NCBI GenBank assembly: GCA_963837335.1
Contig: CAWINS010000006.1
Span: 1-64,000, forward strand
Length of the DNA stretch: 64,000 nt
Direction of reading: 5' to 3'
DNA from: RYN-230 sp963837335
GTDB lineage: Bacteria; Actinomycetota; Actinomycetes; Streptosporangiales; Streptosporangiaceae
This document shows, piece by piece, positions 52,205 through 61,995 of the stretch; position 1 is the first letter of the stretch; the number at the start of each line of letters is the position of its first letter. The position numbers and the translations under genes were made by a program. The notes below the pieces were generated by a model, which was not told where the DNA came from, searched no databases, and saw nothing but the letters and a program-made list of their open reading frames with translations.

Positions 52205-53340
52205 TTAGAGCAGGCGCAGGTCGACGGCCCGCTCGATGGCCTCCGAGCGTGATGCCACGCCGAGTTTCTGGTACACGGAGCGCAGATGAGTCTTGACCGT
52301 GTTGCGCGAGACATACAAAGTGGCCGCCATCTGCGGGTACGTGCTGGTCGGCAGGAGCTTCAGCACGCGCAGCTCGGCCGTGGTCCGCAGCTCGTGAGCC
52401 CGGTCGACGAAGCGCGAGGAACTCAAGGGTCGCCGGCCATGCTCTGACGATGGACAGCGCTTGCTCGGTGAGCTGTTCAGCGGTGAACCAGATCCCGCTT
52501 CTCCAGGCGCACAGGCCGGCCAGGAGCACGCAGATGATCCACGGTCAAAGAAGTGCTGGCCGAATCCCAGCCGCTGGGCCTGCTGCGCAGCCGTCCGGGC
52601 GGCATCCGCGGCCTGAGCCAGGTTGCCCGGACTCGAGCCAGGCCAGCGCCTGCGCCCGCGGGTACCTGCACCAGCTTGACCGGTTCGGAAAGCGGCCGGG
52701 CTCGCGAGGGCGCTGGCCGCCTCGCGCTCAACGCCAGGCAGATCTTCCAGCGCACGTGCTAGCGAACGCAGGAGGATTATCGGGGCGCCCGCGACCCAGT
52801 CGTCGCTCATCTGCGTTCGTTCCTGGATGGCCCGGGCGGCCAGGGCCCTGTCTGACCCCGCTCCTCCACCTGGCCGGTCATCATGCGGCGCACGGACTGC
52901 GCCATCGCGAACCGGGCTGCCAGCTGCGAGTCGGGCCGGAGCGACGGCTGCACGTGACCCAGCAGATCCAGGTACTCGCCAGCGCGAGCGATGTCCCCGG
53001 ATAGCAGCAGGTCACTGGCCAGGCCTATCAGCCGGTCCGGGGAATCGGCCAGCATCGAGGGAGGCACCGTGCTCAGGTCCAGTGGCGGCGGCAGTGCCGG
53101 GTCGCGCAGGAAGTCAGTCACGACCCGGTCCTGCAGGAGGGCCAGGCCGCGGTCGGCCTGCCCTGCGGCTGAGGAAGTGGCGGCCCGCACGCCCGGTATC
53201 GCCCATCGACTCGAACCACTCGGCGGCCCGCAGCTGAAGTGCCTTTTCACCAGGTCCAGTCCCTGGCCCGCAGTTCGGCCCGCAGCAGCTGGTGCACCAG
53301 ATGGTGGTAGCGGAAACTCGTCCGGTCCTCATCGAGCGGA
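52205..53340 (-). pseudogene. MalT-like LuxR regulator remnant, multiple frameshifts
   Basis: The 3' half of a second MalT-type regulator is spread over several frames: FRYHHLVHQLLRAELRAR (53.3 kb), KALQLRAAEWFESMGDTGRAGRHFL, LASDLLLSGDIARAGEYLDLLGHVQP (52.9-53.1 kb), and an intact LuxR HTH at the end (LYVSRNTVKTHLRSVYQKLGVASRSEAIERA). The ATPase half is absent. At its 5' end it joins the 3' end of a SulP remnant in the same direction. Confidence 0.75.
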
Positions 53341-54164
53341 CACCAGGAAGAGGCTGGCCGCATCGATACCATCGATGGTCCCGGTGCGGTGGAGTCGCTC
53401 CGTAAGGCTGGGCTGCAGGCCGCTGGGATAGAGCCGGCCTCCGACGTCAGCGAGGCGGTCGGCGTAGTCGCTGACCACCTTGATGAAGGTGGCTCCGAGC
53501 GAGGTACGGCCGCGGAGTCGCAGCACCACCGCCGGTGCCTGTGTCCCGGCTGGGTCGGGCAGGTGGGCTTGCAGGGTGCGCGACCCGGCGTACAGCAGGC
53601 TGCCATACACATCCAGGACCGTGACGTGCTGGCTGGTGAGTGTGGCCGGGGCTGGGCGCTCTTCGAACCTGCGCGCCGGTCAGGTCGGCCACCTGCCCGC
53701 ACACGATGTTGACGGAGATCCCGGTCAGAAACCCGATCATCACCGAGTAGGACACGAACCGGGTGTACCGGCCAGGCGCCAGCGAGGCCGGCGGCGACCA
53801 GGACGACACCGGCCATGAGCGCCAGCAGCAGTAAGGCTTCCGGGCGCTGGCCGGGAGGCACGCTCTTCAGCGCCGAGCCTGCCGCCAGCGAGGCTGCCGA
53901 CGTCGTCGTGATCACCATTAGCCGGGTACTCGAAGTGAGCCCGCCCGCGATCGGCCCGGCGAAGCCGGCATACAGGCCCTGGACCGGATTGACCCCGGCC
54001 AGGACTGCCGCGGCCATCCCATCCGGGACGCTGCCGATCGCGCCCGGCAGCCCGGCCACGAAATCGGCCCGCAGGTGCTGGCGCTCCGGCCGGACTGAGC
54101 GCAGCCAGCGGCCAGCGGCGGCCAGGGAGGAGCGAATGAGGCTCATCATCCCGCGCTGAGTCAC
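53341..54164 (-). pseudogene. SulP anion transporter remnant with internal deletion
   Basis: ATG 54164 opens with a good SulP N-terminus (RADFVAGLPGAIGSVPDGMAAAVLAGVNPVQGLYAGF). Near 53775 the frame shifts to GRYTRFVSYSVMIGFLTGISVNIV. The expected ~8 central helices are then missing, and the sequence jumps near 53670 to a C-terminal STAS domain (TVLDVYGSLLYAGSRTLQ, VVLRLRGRTSLGATFIKVV, LQPSLTERLHRTGTIDGIDAASLFLV). It is a deletion derivative; an intact SulP gene lies 1.7 kb away in the opposite direction. Confidence 0.75.
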
Positions 54165-54300
54165 CTGCGCTCCTCCAGTTAAGGGAGCCCTGCCCCGGCC
54201 CGGTGGATCAATGATCGGCAGGCGCGCCCCCGAAGACCTCCCCTCGGTTGGGTGATATGTGCCTGCGCTGGTGAGCGCGAATCCGGCACGTGGCGGCTGC

Positions 54301-55671
54301 TCAGCCGCTGCGGGTGAACGTGAGCGCCTGGTGGCCCAGCCGCGTCCAGTCCATGGCCGGTCGCGGCTCGGGGACGCCGGGCCGGGTGCGCGGCACGCGC
54401 ACCCGCAGGGCCAGGGGCTGGATGGTGCAGCGCACCGGGGTGGGCATCAGCACGGATTCGCCGTCGATCCCGACTGGGATCTGCGGCTGGTCGGCGTCGA
54501 TGACGACTTCGCGGGCCGTGAACATGGTGACGCTGCGCGAACGCTGGGCCTTGCGCAGCAGCCCGGCCGCCTGGGCGGCGTTCTCGATCTTCACGCCGAC
54601 GACGCCGAGCACGCCCTGGTCGAGCCGCGCACGACGGCCCAGGCCCGCGATGTCACCGGTCTCATAGGGGTTGTTGCTGACCAGCACGGCTTGCGGCCCG
54701 TCCAGGATCACCTGCCCGTCGACCTGGACCACCAGGTGCGCTCCCTGGTGGCCGGTCAGCAGGTCAGGGAGCATCGCGAGCGCGGTGCCGGACTTGTCGT
54801 CGCGGTAGGCCGGGCTCTGCACCACCTGGGCGTACGCGCCGAACGACGCGTTGTTGACGAATGTGCGGCCACCGATCAGGCCCAGGTCGATCCGCAGTTC
54901 GACTCCGTCGGTCAGGGCATCCAGGCTGGTGGCCGGGTCGTCACGGTCCAGCCCGAGATCGAGGGCGAAGTGGTTGCGGGTGCCCGCCGAGATCACCATC
55001 ATCGGGATGTCCCGCCCGGCGGCGATGCCCGCGACGAGAGCCTGGGTTCCGTCGCCGCCGGCCACCCCGAGCAGGTCGGCGCCGGCGTCCACCGCCTGGC
55101 GCGCCAGTGCGGCCACGTCCACCACCCCGGGACCTTCGAGCAGGGCCACCTCGGCGCCGAGTCCGGCGGCTTTGCCAGCCAGCCCGAACTTGGCGACCTT
55201 TCCGCCGCCCGACCTCGGATTCATGATCACGAACGGCTGCCGCTGCGGCACCGCCACGTCTTCACGTGGCTTCGCGGGCGGCTGGCCACCGCTCAGGGCC
55301 GCGCGCCCCGCGGCCACGGCCGCGACCGCGAGCACGACGCTGAGCACGATCTCCCACAGCAGCCCCGCGGCGACGTACACCACGATCACCGCCACCGGCG
55401 CGGCGACCAGCAGCGCGGCCGCGAGCCAGCGCCCGATGCCGCGACGAGCCAGGAACCACCACGCCGCCGCGCAGACGATGGCCAGCCCGGCGATACCCAG
55501 CAGCAGCGCGGTCACGCTCTTCAGTCCGCCAGCCAGCAGCAGCACCACTGCCGCGGCCAGTGCGGCGGCGAACGCGAGCCGGGCCAGCCAGCGCTGACCG
55601 CGGCTGACCGGGGCCAGCGGCACCTGATCCTCCTGGGGAAGTTGCCTGGGCTTGTTCTTCTCGTTGGCCAT
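54301..55671 (-). CDS. Diacylglycerol/lipid kinase with N-terminal membrane domain
   Basis: A 456-aa protein. Residues ~25-135 hold about four transmembrane helices. The catalytic domain has VIMNPRSGGGKVAKF, the nucleotide-binding GVAGGDGTQALVAGIA and SAGTRNHFALDLGL (G-T-x-N-D/H-type loop), with NNASFGAYAQVV and a C-terminal IGIDGES-like beta domain. DAGK_cat/YegS enzymes phosphorylate lipids such as diacylglycerol or sphingosine-like molecules. Fusion to membrane helices is known in actinomycetes and places the enzyme at its substrate. ATG 55671 has GGAGGAACC upstream. Confidence 0.9.
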   Translation of the reverse strand: MANEKNKPRQLPQEDQVPLAPVSRGQRWLARLAFAAALAAAVVLLLAGGLKSVTALLLGIAGLAIVCAAAWWFLARRGIGRWLAAALLVAAPVAVIVVYVAAGLLWEIVLSVVLAVAAVAAGRAALSGGQPPAKPREDVAVPQRQPFVIMNPRSGGGKVAKFGLAGKAAGLGAEVALLEGPGVVDVAALARQAVDAGADLLGVAGGDGTQALVAGIAAGRDIPMMVISAGTRNHFALDLGLDRDDPATSLDALTDGVELRIDLGLIGGRTFVNNASFGAYAQVVQSPAYRDDKSGTALAMLPDLLTGHQGAHLVVQVDGQVILDGPQAVLVSNNPYETGDIAGLGRRARLDQGVLGVVGVKIENAAQAAGLLRKAQRSRSVTMFTAREVVIDADQPQIPVGIDGESVLMPTPVRCTIQPLALRVRVPRTRPGVPEPRPAMDWTRLGHQALTFTRSG

Positions 55672-55848
55672 GTTGGTTCCTCCGGCTAGTCAGGCCGGCG
55701 GGCTGACGGCTGGCCCTGGGCGGGGAGTCATCCCGCCACCATCACCTGCTTCCGCGCCTGAGCCCTCACCCGGTGAGGGTGATGCCGGGCTTGCCCATAC
55801 GGGCGAGATTGCCGTTACGACATATGACTGCGGCCCACGGGGGTGTCC

Positions 55849-57582
55849 ATGTTCCAGTGGGTGCCCGGGCTTCAGGTGATCTCGTCGTACCGCCGCCAGT
55901 GGCTGCTGAAGGACGTCATTGCCGGGGTGGTGCTGACCACCCTGCTGGTCCCGCAGGGCATGGCGTACGCGGAACTGGCGGGCCTGCCGCCGATCACCGG
56001 CTTGTACACATCCATCCTGTGCCTGCTCGGCTATGCGGCGTTCGGCCCGTCGAGAATCCTGGTCCTGGGCCCGGATTCCTCGCTCGGGCCGATGATCGCC
56101 GCGACCATCCTGCCGCTGATGGCCGCCAAAGGCGACGCCAAGCGCGCAGTCGCGCTGGCGTCGGTTCTCGCGCTCATGGTCGCGGCGATCATGATCCTGG
56201 CGGCGGTGGGGAAGCTCGGCTTCATCGCCGACCTGATCTCCAAGCCCACGATGATCGGCTACATGAACGGCCTGGCCCTGACCATCTTGATCGGGCAGCT
56301 ACCGAAGCTGCTCGGGTTCAAGGTCGAGGCTGATGGCCTGATTGGTGAGATCACCGGGTTCGTCAAGGGCCTGGCGAACGGCGATGCAATCGCGGCCGCG
56401 GCCGCGGTCGGGATCGCGGCGATCGTGGTGATCCTGGTGCTGCAGCGCTGGCTGCCGAAGGTCCCGGCCGTGCTGATCGCCGTCGTGCTGTCGATCGCGG
56501 CGGCCACGATCTTTGACCTGGCCGACCACGGCGTCAGCCTGGTCGGGGTGCTTCCCAAGGGTTTCCCGCCGCTCACCATCCCATCCGTCCGCCTGTCTGA
56601 TCTCGGTCCCCTGTTCGCCGGGGCCCTCGGGATCGCCCTGGTCTCCCTGGCCGACACGATCTCCACCGCGTCGGCGTTCGCAGCCCGCACCGGGCAGGAA
56701 GTCCGTGGCAACGGCGAGATGATCGGTATCGGCGTGGCCAACCTGGCGGCCGGCCTCTTCCAGGGGTTCCCGGTCAGCACCAGCGGGTCGCGGACAGCCG
56801 TGGCGGAACGCTCAGGTGCGAAGACGCAGCTGACCGGGGTGATCGGAGCCGCCCTGATCATCCTGATGATCGTGCTGGTCCCGGGCCTGTTCCGGAACCT
56901 GCCCCAGCCGGCCCTCGCCGCGGTGGTGATCACCGCATCACTGTCCCTGGCCGACATTCCCGCTACCGTACGGCTGTGGCGGCAGCGCAAGGCCGAGTTC
57001 CTGCTGTCGATCGCGGCCTTCCTCGGCGTGGCCCTGCTCGGCGTGCTGCCCGGGATCGCGATCGCGGTCGGACTGTCCATTCTCAACGTCTTCCGGCGGG
57101 CCTGGTGGCCCTACGCCACGGTGCTCGGGCGCGTGGACGGCGTAGAGGGCTACCACGACACCCGCTCATATCCCGATGCCGAGCACCTGCCGGGCCTGGT
57201 GATCTACCGGTTCGACGGCCCACTGTTCTTCGCCAACGCGACCACGTTCCGCGACGAGATCCGCCGGCTGGCCCGGGCCGAGCCTGAGCCCTCCTGGATC
57301 CTCATCGCGGCGGAGCCCGTGACCGATGTGGATACCACCGCGGCCGACGTGCTGACCGAACTCGACGAAGCACTGAACGCCCAGGGCATCAGCCTGGTGT
57401 TCGCCGAACTCAAGGACCCGGTCCGGCGCAAGATCGAACGTTACGGGCTAACCCGGACGATCGACCCGCGCCACTTCTATCCGACGATCTCCGCCGCCAT
57501 CGCCGCCTTCCGCAGTGAAACCGGCGCCCAGTGGACCGGCGGCGGTCAGTCCGACGTTCCCACAGCACCACCCGTCGGCTAG
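55849..57582 (+). CDS. SulP-family inorganic anion transporter with STAS domain
   Basis: A 577-aa SLC26-type transporter. The opening LKDVIAGVVLTTLLVPQGMAYAELAGLPPITGLYTSI is the sulfate transporter signature; some ten to twelve helices follow, with GPDSSLGPMIAA and FPVSTSGSRTAVAERSGAKTQ. The C-terminal STAS domain (~450-560) has GLVIYRFDGPLFFANATTFRDEI and DVDTTAADVLTEL. Substrates in the family are sulfate, bicarbonate or dicarboxylates. ATG 55849 is preceded by a G-rich stretch; GTG 55843 is also in frame. Confidence 0.93.
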   Translation: MFQWVPGLQVISSYRRQWLLKDVIAGVVLTTLLVPQGMAYAELAGLPPITGLYTSILCLLGYAAFGPSRILVLGPDSSLGPMIAATILPLMAAKGDAKRAVALASVLALMVAAIMILAAVGKLGFIADLISKPTMIGYMNGLALTILIGQLPKLLGFKVEADGLIGEITGFVKGLANGDAIAAAAAVGIAAIVVILVLQRWLPKVPAVLIAVVLSIAAATIFDLADHGVSLVGVLPKGFPPLTIPSVRLSDLGPLFAGALGIALVSLADTISTASAFAARTGQEVRGNGEMIGIGVANLAAGLFQGFPVSTSGSRTAVAERSGAKTQLTGVIGAALIILMIVLVPGLFRNLPQPALAAVVITASLSLADIPATVRLWRQRKAEFLLSIAAFLGVALLGVLPGIAIAVGLSILNVFRRAWWPYATVLGRVDGVEGYHDTRSYPDAEHLPGLVIYRFDGPLFFANATTFRDEIRRLARAEPEPSWILIAAEPVTDVDTTAADVLTELDEALNAQGISLVFAELKDPVRRKIERYGLTRTIDPRHFYPTISAAIAAFRSETGAQWTGGGQSDVPTAPPVG

Positions 57583-57628
57583 GTGGGTGACGGCGGGCGG
57601 TGAGCACCCGGACCCAAGGCAGGAATCG

Positions 57629-58888
57629 ATGAGCGCTTCCGATCTGGCCATCGTGGCCGGGATCGTTTTCCTCTGGGGAACGCTGTCCGCGCGGCTGGAG
57701 CACTACGACGTGACCGCGCCGATCGTCTTCGTGCTCGCTGGGCTGGTGCTCACCCACGGCCCGCTCGCCGTGCTCGGGTTCGAGCCCTCCCAGGAGCTGG
57801 TGAAGGCGCTGGCCGAGATCACCCTGGTGCTGGTGCTGTTCTCCGACGCGTCCCGGGTCAGGCTGCGCGACTTGCGCACTGATGCGGGCTTGTGCGTCCG
57901 GCTGCTGGGGCTCGGCCTTCCGCTGACCATCGGCCTGGGCGTCCTGCTGGCGCTCGCGCTATTTCATGGCCTGAGTATCTGGCTCGCCCTGCTGGTGGGC
58001 GCGGCGCTCGCGCCGACTGACGCGGCCCTGGGTGCGGGCGTGATGGTGAACCCCGCGGTCCCGGCGCGGATCCGCCGGCTGCTCAACGTCGAGAGCGGGC
58101 TCAACGACGGGATCGCCACGCCGGTCGTGGTGGTGGCGATAGCCGGGGCCGCGACCGCCGAGCACGCGGCCAGCGTCGGTCCCGGTGCGGCGGCCGCGGA
58201 GCTTGTCCTGGGCGTGCTCGCCGGGGTGCTGATCGGCGGCGCGGGGGGCCTGATCGTGAAGGTGGCGCGCCGCCGCGGCTGGGCCGAGAGCGATTTCGCC
58301 GGCTCCGCGGTGCTGGCCCTGGCCATCTCCGCTTACGCCTGCGCGCTGGCGCTGGACGGAAATGGCTTTATCGCCGCGTTCGTGGGCGGCCTGGCCTATG
58401 GGGCTACCAGCGGGAAGCCCGGCGAGCGCCTGGTGCCCTACGTCGAGGAGACCGGCGCCCTGGTGTCACTGCTGGTCTGGCTGGCGTTCGGTGCCATCGC
58501 GGTCGTGCCGGCCTTCGAGAACCTGACCTGGCAGGTGGTGCTGTACGCGGTGCTCAGCCTGACCGTGATCCGGATGGTGCCGGTGGCGCTGGCGCTCACG
58601 GGCGGGCGGCTTGGCCGTGCCGCGGTTGCCTTTGTGGGCTGGTTCGGGCCCCGCGGCCTGGCGTCGGTGGTGTTTGCCTTGCTGGCGCTGGAGGACCTGG
58701 GCCATCCTGCCGAGCCGGCGATCACAGTGATCGCGTTCACCGTGCTGCTCAGCGTGGTTGCGCACGGCCTGACGGCCAACCCGCTCGCCCGCCGCTACGG
58801 GCCGCGCCTCGCCATCCCGTCAGGCGGACCTGACGATGCCGAGGCGCAGCCGCTGTCCGCGCGTAGGCTCATCCGCCGTGCTCCTTGA
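57629..58888 (+). CDS. NhaP-type cation:proton antiporter
   Basis: A 419-aa CPA1-family membrane protein with about twelve helices. The core has VLVLFSDASRVRLRDLR, GAALAPTDAALGAGVMVNPAVPARIRRLLNVESGLNDGIATPVVVVAI (the conserved T-D-A and E-S-G-x-N-D motif of the ion site, shown as family pattern), and WFGPRGLASVVFALL near the C-terminus. It exchanges Na+ or K+ for protons. ATG 57629 has GGCAGGAA upstream. It follows the SulP gene by 46 bp and may share its transcript. Confidence 0.93.
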   Translation: MSASDLAIVAGIVFLWGTLSARLEHYDVTAPIVFVLAGLVLTHGPLAVLGFEPSQELVKALAEITLVLVLFSDASRVRLRDLRTDAGLCVRLLGLGLPLTIGLGVLLALALFHGLSIWLALLVGAALAPTDAALGAGVMVNPAVPARIRRLLNVESGLNDGIATPVVVVAIAGAATAEHAASVGPGAAAAELVLGVLAGVLIGGAGGLIVKVARRRGWAESDFAGSAVLALAISAYACALALDGNGFIAAFVGGLAYGATSGKPGERLVPYVEETGALVSLLVWLAFGAIAVVPAFENLTWQVVLYAVLSLTVIRMVPVALALTGGRLGRAAVAFVGWFGPRGLASVVFALLALEDLGHPAEPAITVIAFTVLLSVVAHGLTANPLARRYGPRLAIPSGGPDDAEAQPLSARRLIRRAP

Positions 58889-58908
58889 CCATGATGGGGA
58901 GGCTGAGC

Positions 58909-59920
58909 ATGCGGGTGTTCGGGGACTTGGGCGCGTTGGTGAACCGGATCTTCGCCTGGGCGGATCGTCGTGCAGCGCCGGCATGGCGTGCTCGGGTTTC
59001 CTTACGCCGTGATCAAGAAGTACGGAGACGATGATGGCGGGCGCGAGGCCGCGCTCATGACCTACTACGGATTCCTCAGCATCTTCCCGTTGCTGTTGCT
59101 CGGCGTCGCGGTCCTGTCGCGGGTGCTGGCTGATAACCCGGAACTGCGGCAGCGGCTCATCACCGCGACCATCCCGGCCGCACTGCGCTCCACGGTGGAG
59201 AATTCGCTGACGGCCTTGCCGACGTCGACCGTCCCGTTCGTCATCGGCCTGATCGGCTTGCTGTTTTCCGGAACCGGTGTCGTATTCTCCGCGTCCCAGA
59301 CGCTGAACAATGTCGCCGCCGTCCCGCGGCGCCTTCGGGGCAGCTTCTGGTCCCGGTACATCCGGGTGTTCGGGATGCTGGCGGCGCTGCTGCTGGGCGC
59401 GGTGGCGGTCGGGGCGCTCACGGTGGTGGTGACGGCGCTGCCTGGCGTGCCGGAAGCCGAACGCGCCGCGGCGGTGCTCGGGTCGGCCGTGGTCATCTTC
59501 GCCGTGTTGCTGTTTGGCGCCAGGCTGCTGCTCGCGCGGCCGGCGCCGGTTCGTGCCCTGTGGCCGGCTGCCGTTCTGGGCGCCGCGGCGGTGACCCTGG
59601 CGCTCAATCTGGGGGCACCATTGCTGGCCCGGCTGGTGACCAAGGCCGGGCCCGTCTACGGGAGCTTCGCCACCGTGGCCGGCATGTTCGCCCTGCTCTA
59701 CCTGGTCAACCAGGCGCTGGTCTACGCGGCTGAGGTCGCAGCCGTCCGGTACGCCGGCCTGTGGCCCCGGGCCCTGGATGTCAACCGGCCCACGGCGGCC
59801 GACGTCCGCGTGATGACCCTCCTGGCCCGGGAGCAAGAACGCATCCAGGCCGCCCGGGTCGGGTTCCGCCTGGTGTCCCCCGATTCGTCTACCGCCGGGA
59901 ACGGCTCGCCGGGACCGTGA
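58909..59920 (+). pseudogene. YihY/BrkB-family membrane protein, one frameshift
   Basis: The C-terminal ~316 residues are in one frame from ~58967: VQRRHGVLGFPYAVIKKYGDDDGGREAALMTYYGFLSIFPLLLL, then six helices, as in YihY/BrkB proteins (fragments of the family pattern only). The true N-terminus appears to be ATG 58909 with GGGGAGG upstream (RVFGDLGALVNRIFAWADR), which shifts frame at gcggatcgtcgtgcag near 58965. GTG 58970 could in principle start a shortened protein lacking ~20 residues, so it may still be expressed. It is 20 bp after the antiporter gene. Confidence 0.82.
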
Positions 59921-59944
59921 CCCCGGCTGGCCCGTGCGGGCTCC

Positions 59945-60802
59945 TCACTCACCAGCATCGGGTTTCATCGTCGCCGGCGCGGTCTGGGTCAGGAAGACGA
60001 CCCCGACACACATCACGGCGAAGGCGATCGCCGCCACGGCCAGTACCCCGGCGCCAGGCTTGAAACGCTCGTCGAACAGCCACACGCTCAGGGCGATACT
60101 GACGATCGGGTTGACGATCACCAGGAACGGCTGGGAGACCCGCAGCGGCCCGACGTGCAGCGCCACCTGCTGCAGGATGGTGCCTGCGGCGCCCCCCACG
60201 GCCAGGGCGTACACCGGCCAGCGGGTGAACATCCCGGCCACGCCGAACTGGGTGAGGGTGTCCGTCGTGGCCTTGATGATCGTCGCCTCGAGGGCCCAGA
60301 TGGTCGCGGACGCTGCGGCGTACAGGGCCGCGCGCCGGCCCGGGGATCCCCAGTGCGCCGCGGCGGCCAGGACAGCAGCGCCGGCGCCGCAGGTCACTGC
60401 GGCCACGATCCAGTGCTGGCTCGTGGGAGTGGGATGGCCGCCTTCGGGTTCCCCGGCGACGATGAATACGGCCAGGCCCAGGCAGGTCAGGGCGGCGGCG
60501 ACCCAGGTGACCGGGCGGATGGACTGGTGAATCCAGAACCGGCGCAGCGCGAGGGCGAACACGAGCTCGGTGACCAGGAGCGGCTGCACGACCGAGACCA
60601 GGCCATCGTGCAGGGCGAGCGCCTGGAACAGGAACGCTCCCGCCAGGGCGACCCAGCCGAAAAGCCACAGCGGATTATGGAACAGGTACGCGACCACCCG
60701 CCAGCCCGACGACCGGCGCGGCCCCGCCGTGCTGGCGATGTGCTGGGTGGCGACGCTGGCCGCGTTAGACAAAGCAGCGAGCAGGGCGAACACGACGGCC
60801 AT
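59945..60802 (-). CDS. DMT/EamA-like membrane transporter
   Basis: A 285-aa protein with about nine to ten helices, opening AVVFALLAALSNAASVATQHIAS and containing the repeated half-transporter motifs VVQPLLVTELVFALALRRF and RVSQPFLVIVNPIVSIALSVWLFDERF. This P-x-L/E-R pattern is typical of DMT carriers, many of which export metabolites; the substrate is unknown. ATG 60802 has TAGGGTGG upstream; GTG 60811 is an alternative 3 codons earlier. It converges on BrkB. Confidence 0.88.
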   Translation of the reverse strand: MAVVFALLAALSNAASVATQHIASTAGPRRSSGWRVVAYLFHNPLWLFGWVALAGAFLFQALALHDGLVSVVQPLLVTELVFALALRRFWIHQSIRPVTWVAAALTCLGLAVFIVAGEPEGGHPTPTSQHWIVAAVTCGAGAAVLAAAAHWGSPGRRAALYAAASATIWALEATIIKATTDTLTQFGVAGMFTRWPVYALAVGGAAGTILQQVALHVGPLRVSQPFLVIVNPIVSIALSVWLFDERFKPGAGVLAVAAIAFAVMCVGVVFLTQTAPATMKPDAGE

Positions 60803-60867
60803 GCTGGCCACCCTAGAGCTCCGGTACGACGATCCTCTCCACCGTGAGTGATCAGGAACTGCCGGTG

Positions 60868-61875
60868 TCAGCGGAAGAGAGCGCTGTAGGCGTTGAGCGC
60901 GGGCTGGCCGCCGAGGTGGGCATACAGGACGGATGAGCCGGGACCGATCTGGCCGGTGCGGACGAGGTCGATCAGCCCGGCCATGGACTTGCCCTCATAG
61001 ACGGGATCGATGATCATGCCTTCGAGCCGCCCGGTGAGCCGGATCGCGTCGAGCGTGGACCGCACCGGGATGCCGTAGTAGTCCCCGGCCCAGCCGGGCA
61101 GCACGCTGATCTCGTCCTCGCCCAGGTCGCGGCCGAGGCCGATCAGCTCCGCGGTGGCGCGCGCGATCTTCGCCACCTGGGCGCGGGTTTCGTCCAGCTT
61201 CGCCGACGCATCGATGCCGATCACCCGGCGCGGGCGGTCCTGCCCGGCAAACCCCGCGATCATCCCCGCCTGAGTCGACCCGGTAACGCTGCACACCACG
61301 ATGGTGTCGAAGAAGATCCCCAGGTCGCTTTCCTGCTGCTGGACTTCCTGCGCCCAGTTCGCGAAGCCCAGGCCGCCCAGCCGGTGGTCCGAGGCCCCGG
61401 CCGGGATGGGGTACGGGGTCCCCCCGGCGGCGCGGACATCATCCAGCGCCTGCTCCCAGCTGGATTTGACGCCGATCCCGAACTCCGCCTCGACCAGCCG
61501 CACGTCGGCGCCCATGATCCGGGACAGCAGTATGTTGCCCACCCGGTCGTTGAGCGGGTCCGGCCAGTCCACCCAGCTTTCCTGGACCAGCACGGCCTTG
61601 AGGCCGAGCCGGGCCGCGACCGCGGCCACCTGCCGGGTGTGGTTGGACTGCACTCCGCCGATCGACACCAGCGTGTCCGCTCCCTGCGCCAGCGCGTCTG
61701 GCACCAGGTACTCCAGCTTGCGGACCTTGTTGCCGCCGTAGGCCAGCCCGGAGTTGCAGTCCTCCCGCTTCGCCCAGATCGCCGCTCCGCCCAGATGTTC
61801 CGAGAGCCGGTCCAGCCGGTGCACCGGGCTCGGCCCGAACATCAGCGGATAACGCGGGAAATCATTCAGCGGCAT
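60868..61875 (-). CDS. acdS: 1-aminocyclopropane-1-carboxylate deaminase
   Basis: A 335-aa PLP-dependent enzyme that opens ACC to alpha-ketobutyrate and ammonia. YGGNKVRKLEYLVPDA carries the PLP lysine (GGNK, residue ~48). The ACC-deaminase-specific YEGKSMAGLIDLVR and the C-terminal YAHLGGQPALNAYSALF separate it from D-cysteine desulfhydrase. Length equals the family's (~337). ATG 61875 has GGGAGGAG upstream. By lowering plant ethylene precursor, this enzyme is a trait of rhizosphere bacteria. No Lrp-type acdR gene is next to it. Confidence 0.93.
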   Translation of the reverse strand: MPLNDFPRYPLMFGPSPVHRLDRLSEHLGGAAIWAKREDCNSGLAYGGNKVRKLEYLVPDALAQGADTLVSIGGVQSNHTRQVAAVAARLGLKAVLVQESWVDWPDPLNDRVGNILLSRIMGADVRLVEAEFGIGVKSSWEQALDDVRAAGGTPYPIPAGASDHRLGGLGFANWAQEVQQQESDLGIFFDTIVVCSVTGSTQAGMIAGFAGQDRPRRVIGIDASAKLDETRAQVAKIARATAELIGLGRDLGEDEISVLPGWAGDYYGIPVRSTLDAIRLTGRLEGMIIDPVYEGKSMAGLIDLVRTGQIGPGSSVLYAHLGGQPALNAYSALFR

Positions 61876-61995
61876 CCGGTCTCCTCCCGCCGCGGCCACG
61901 ATCAGGCTAGGGGATGTGGCGGCCATGGCGGGATCCGGGCCGGAGGTTCGCCGCGGCTAGAATCGCCGTGACTTTCCGAAATCGGGGGCCCGACT

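Noticed and set aside
53205..53222. tRNA-like gactcgaaccac sequence
   Set aside because: No acceptor or anticodon stems around it; it encodes the EWFES helix of the LuxR remnant.
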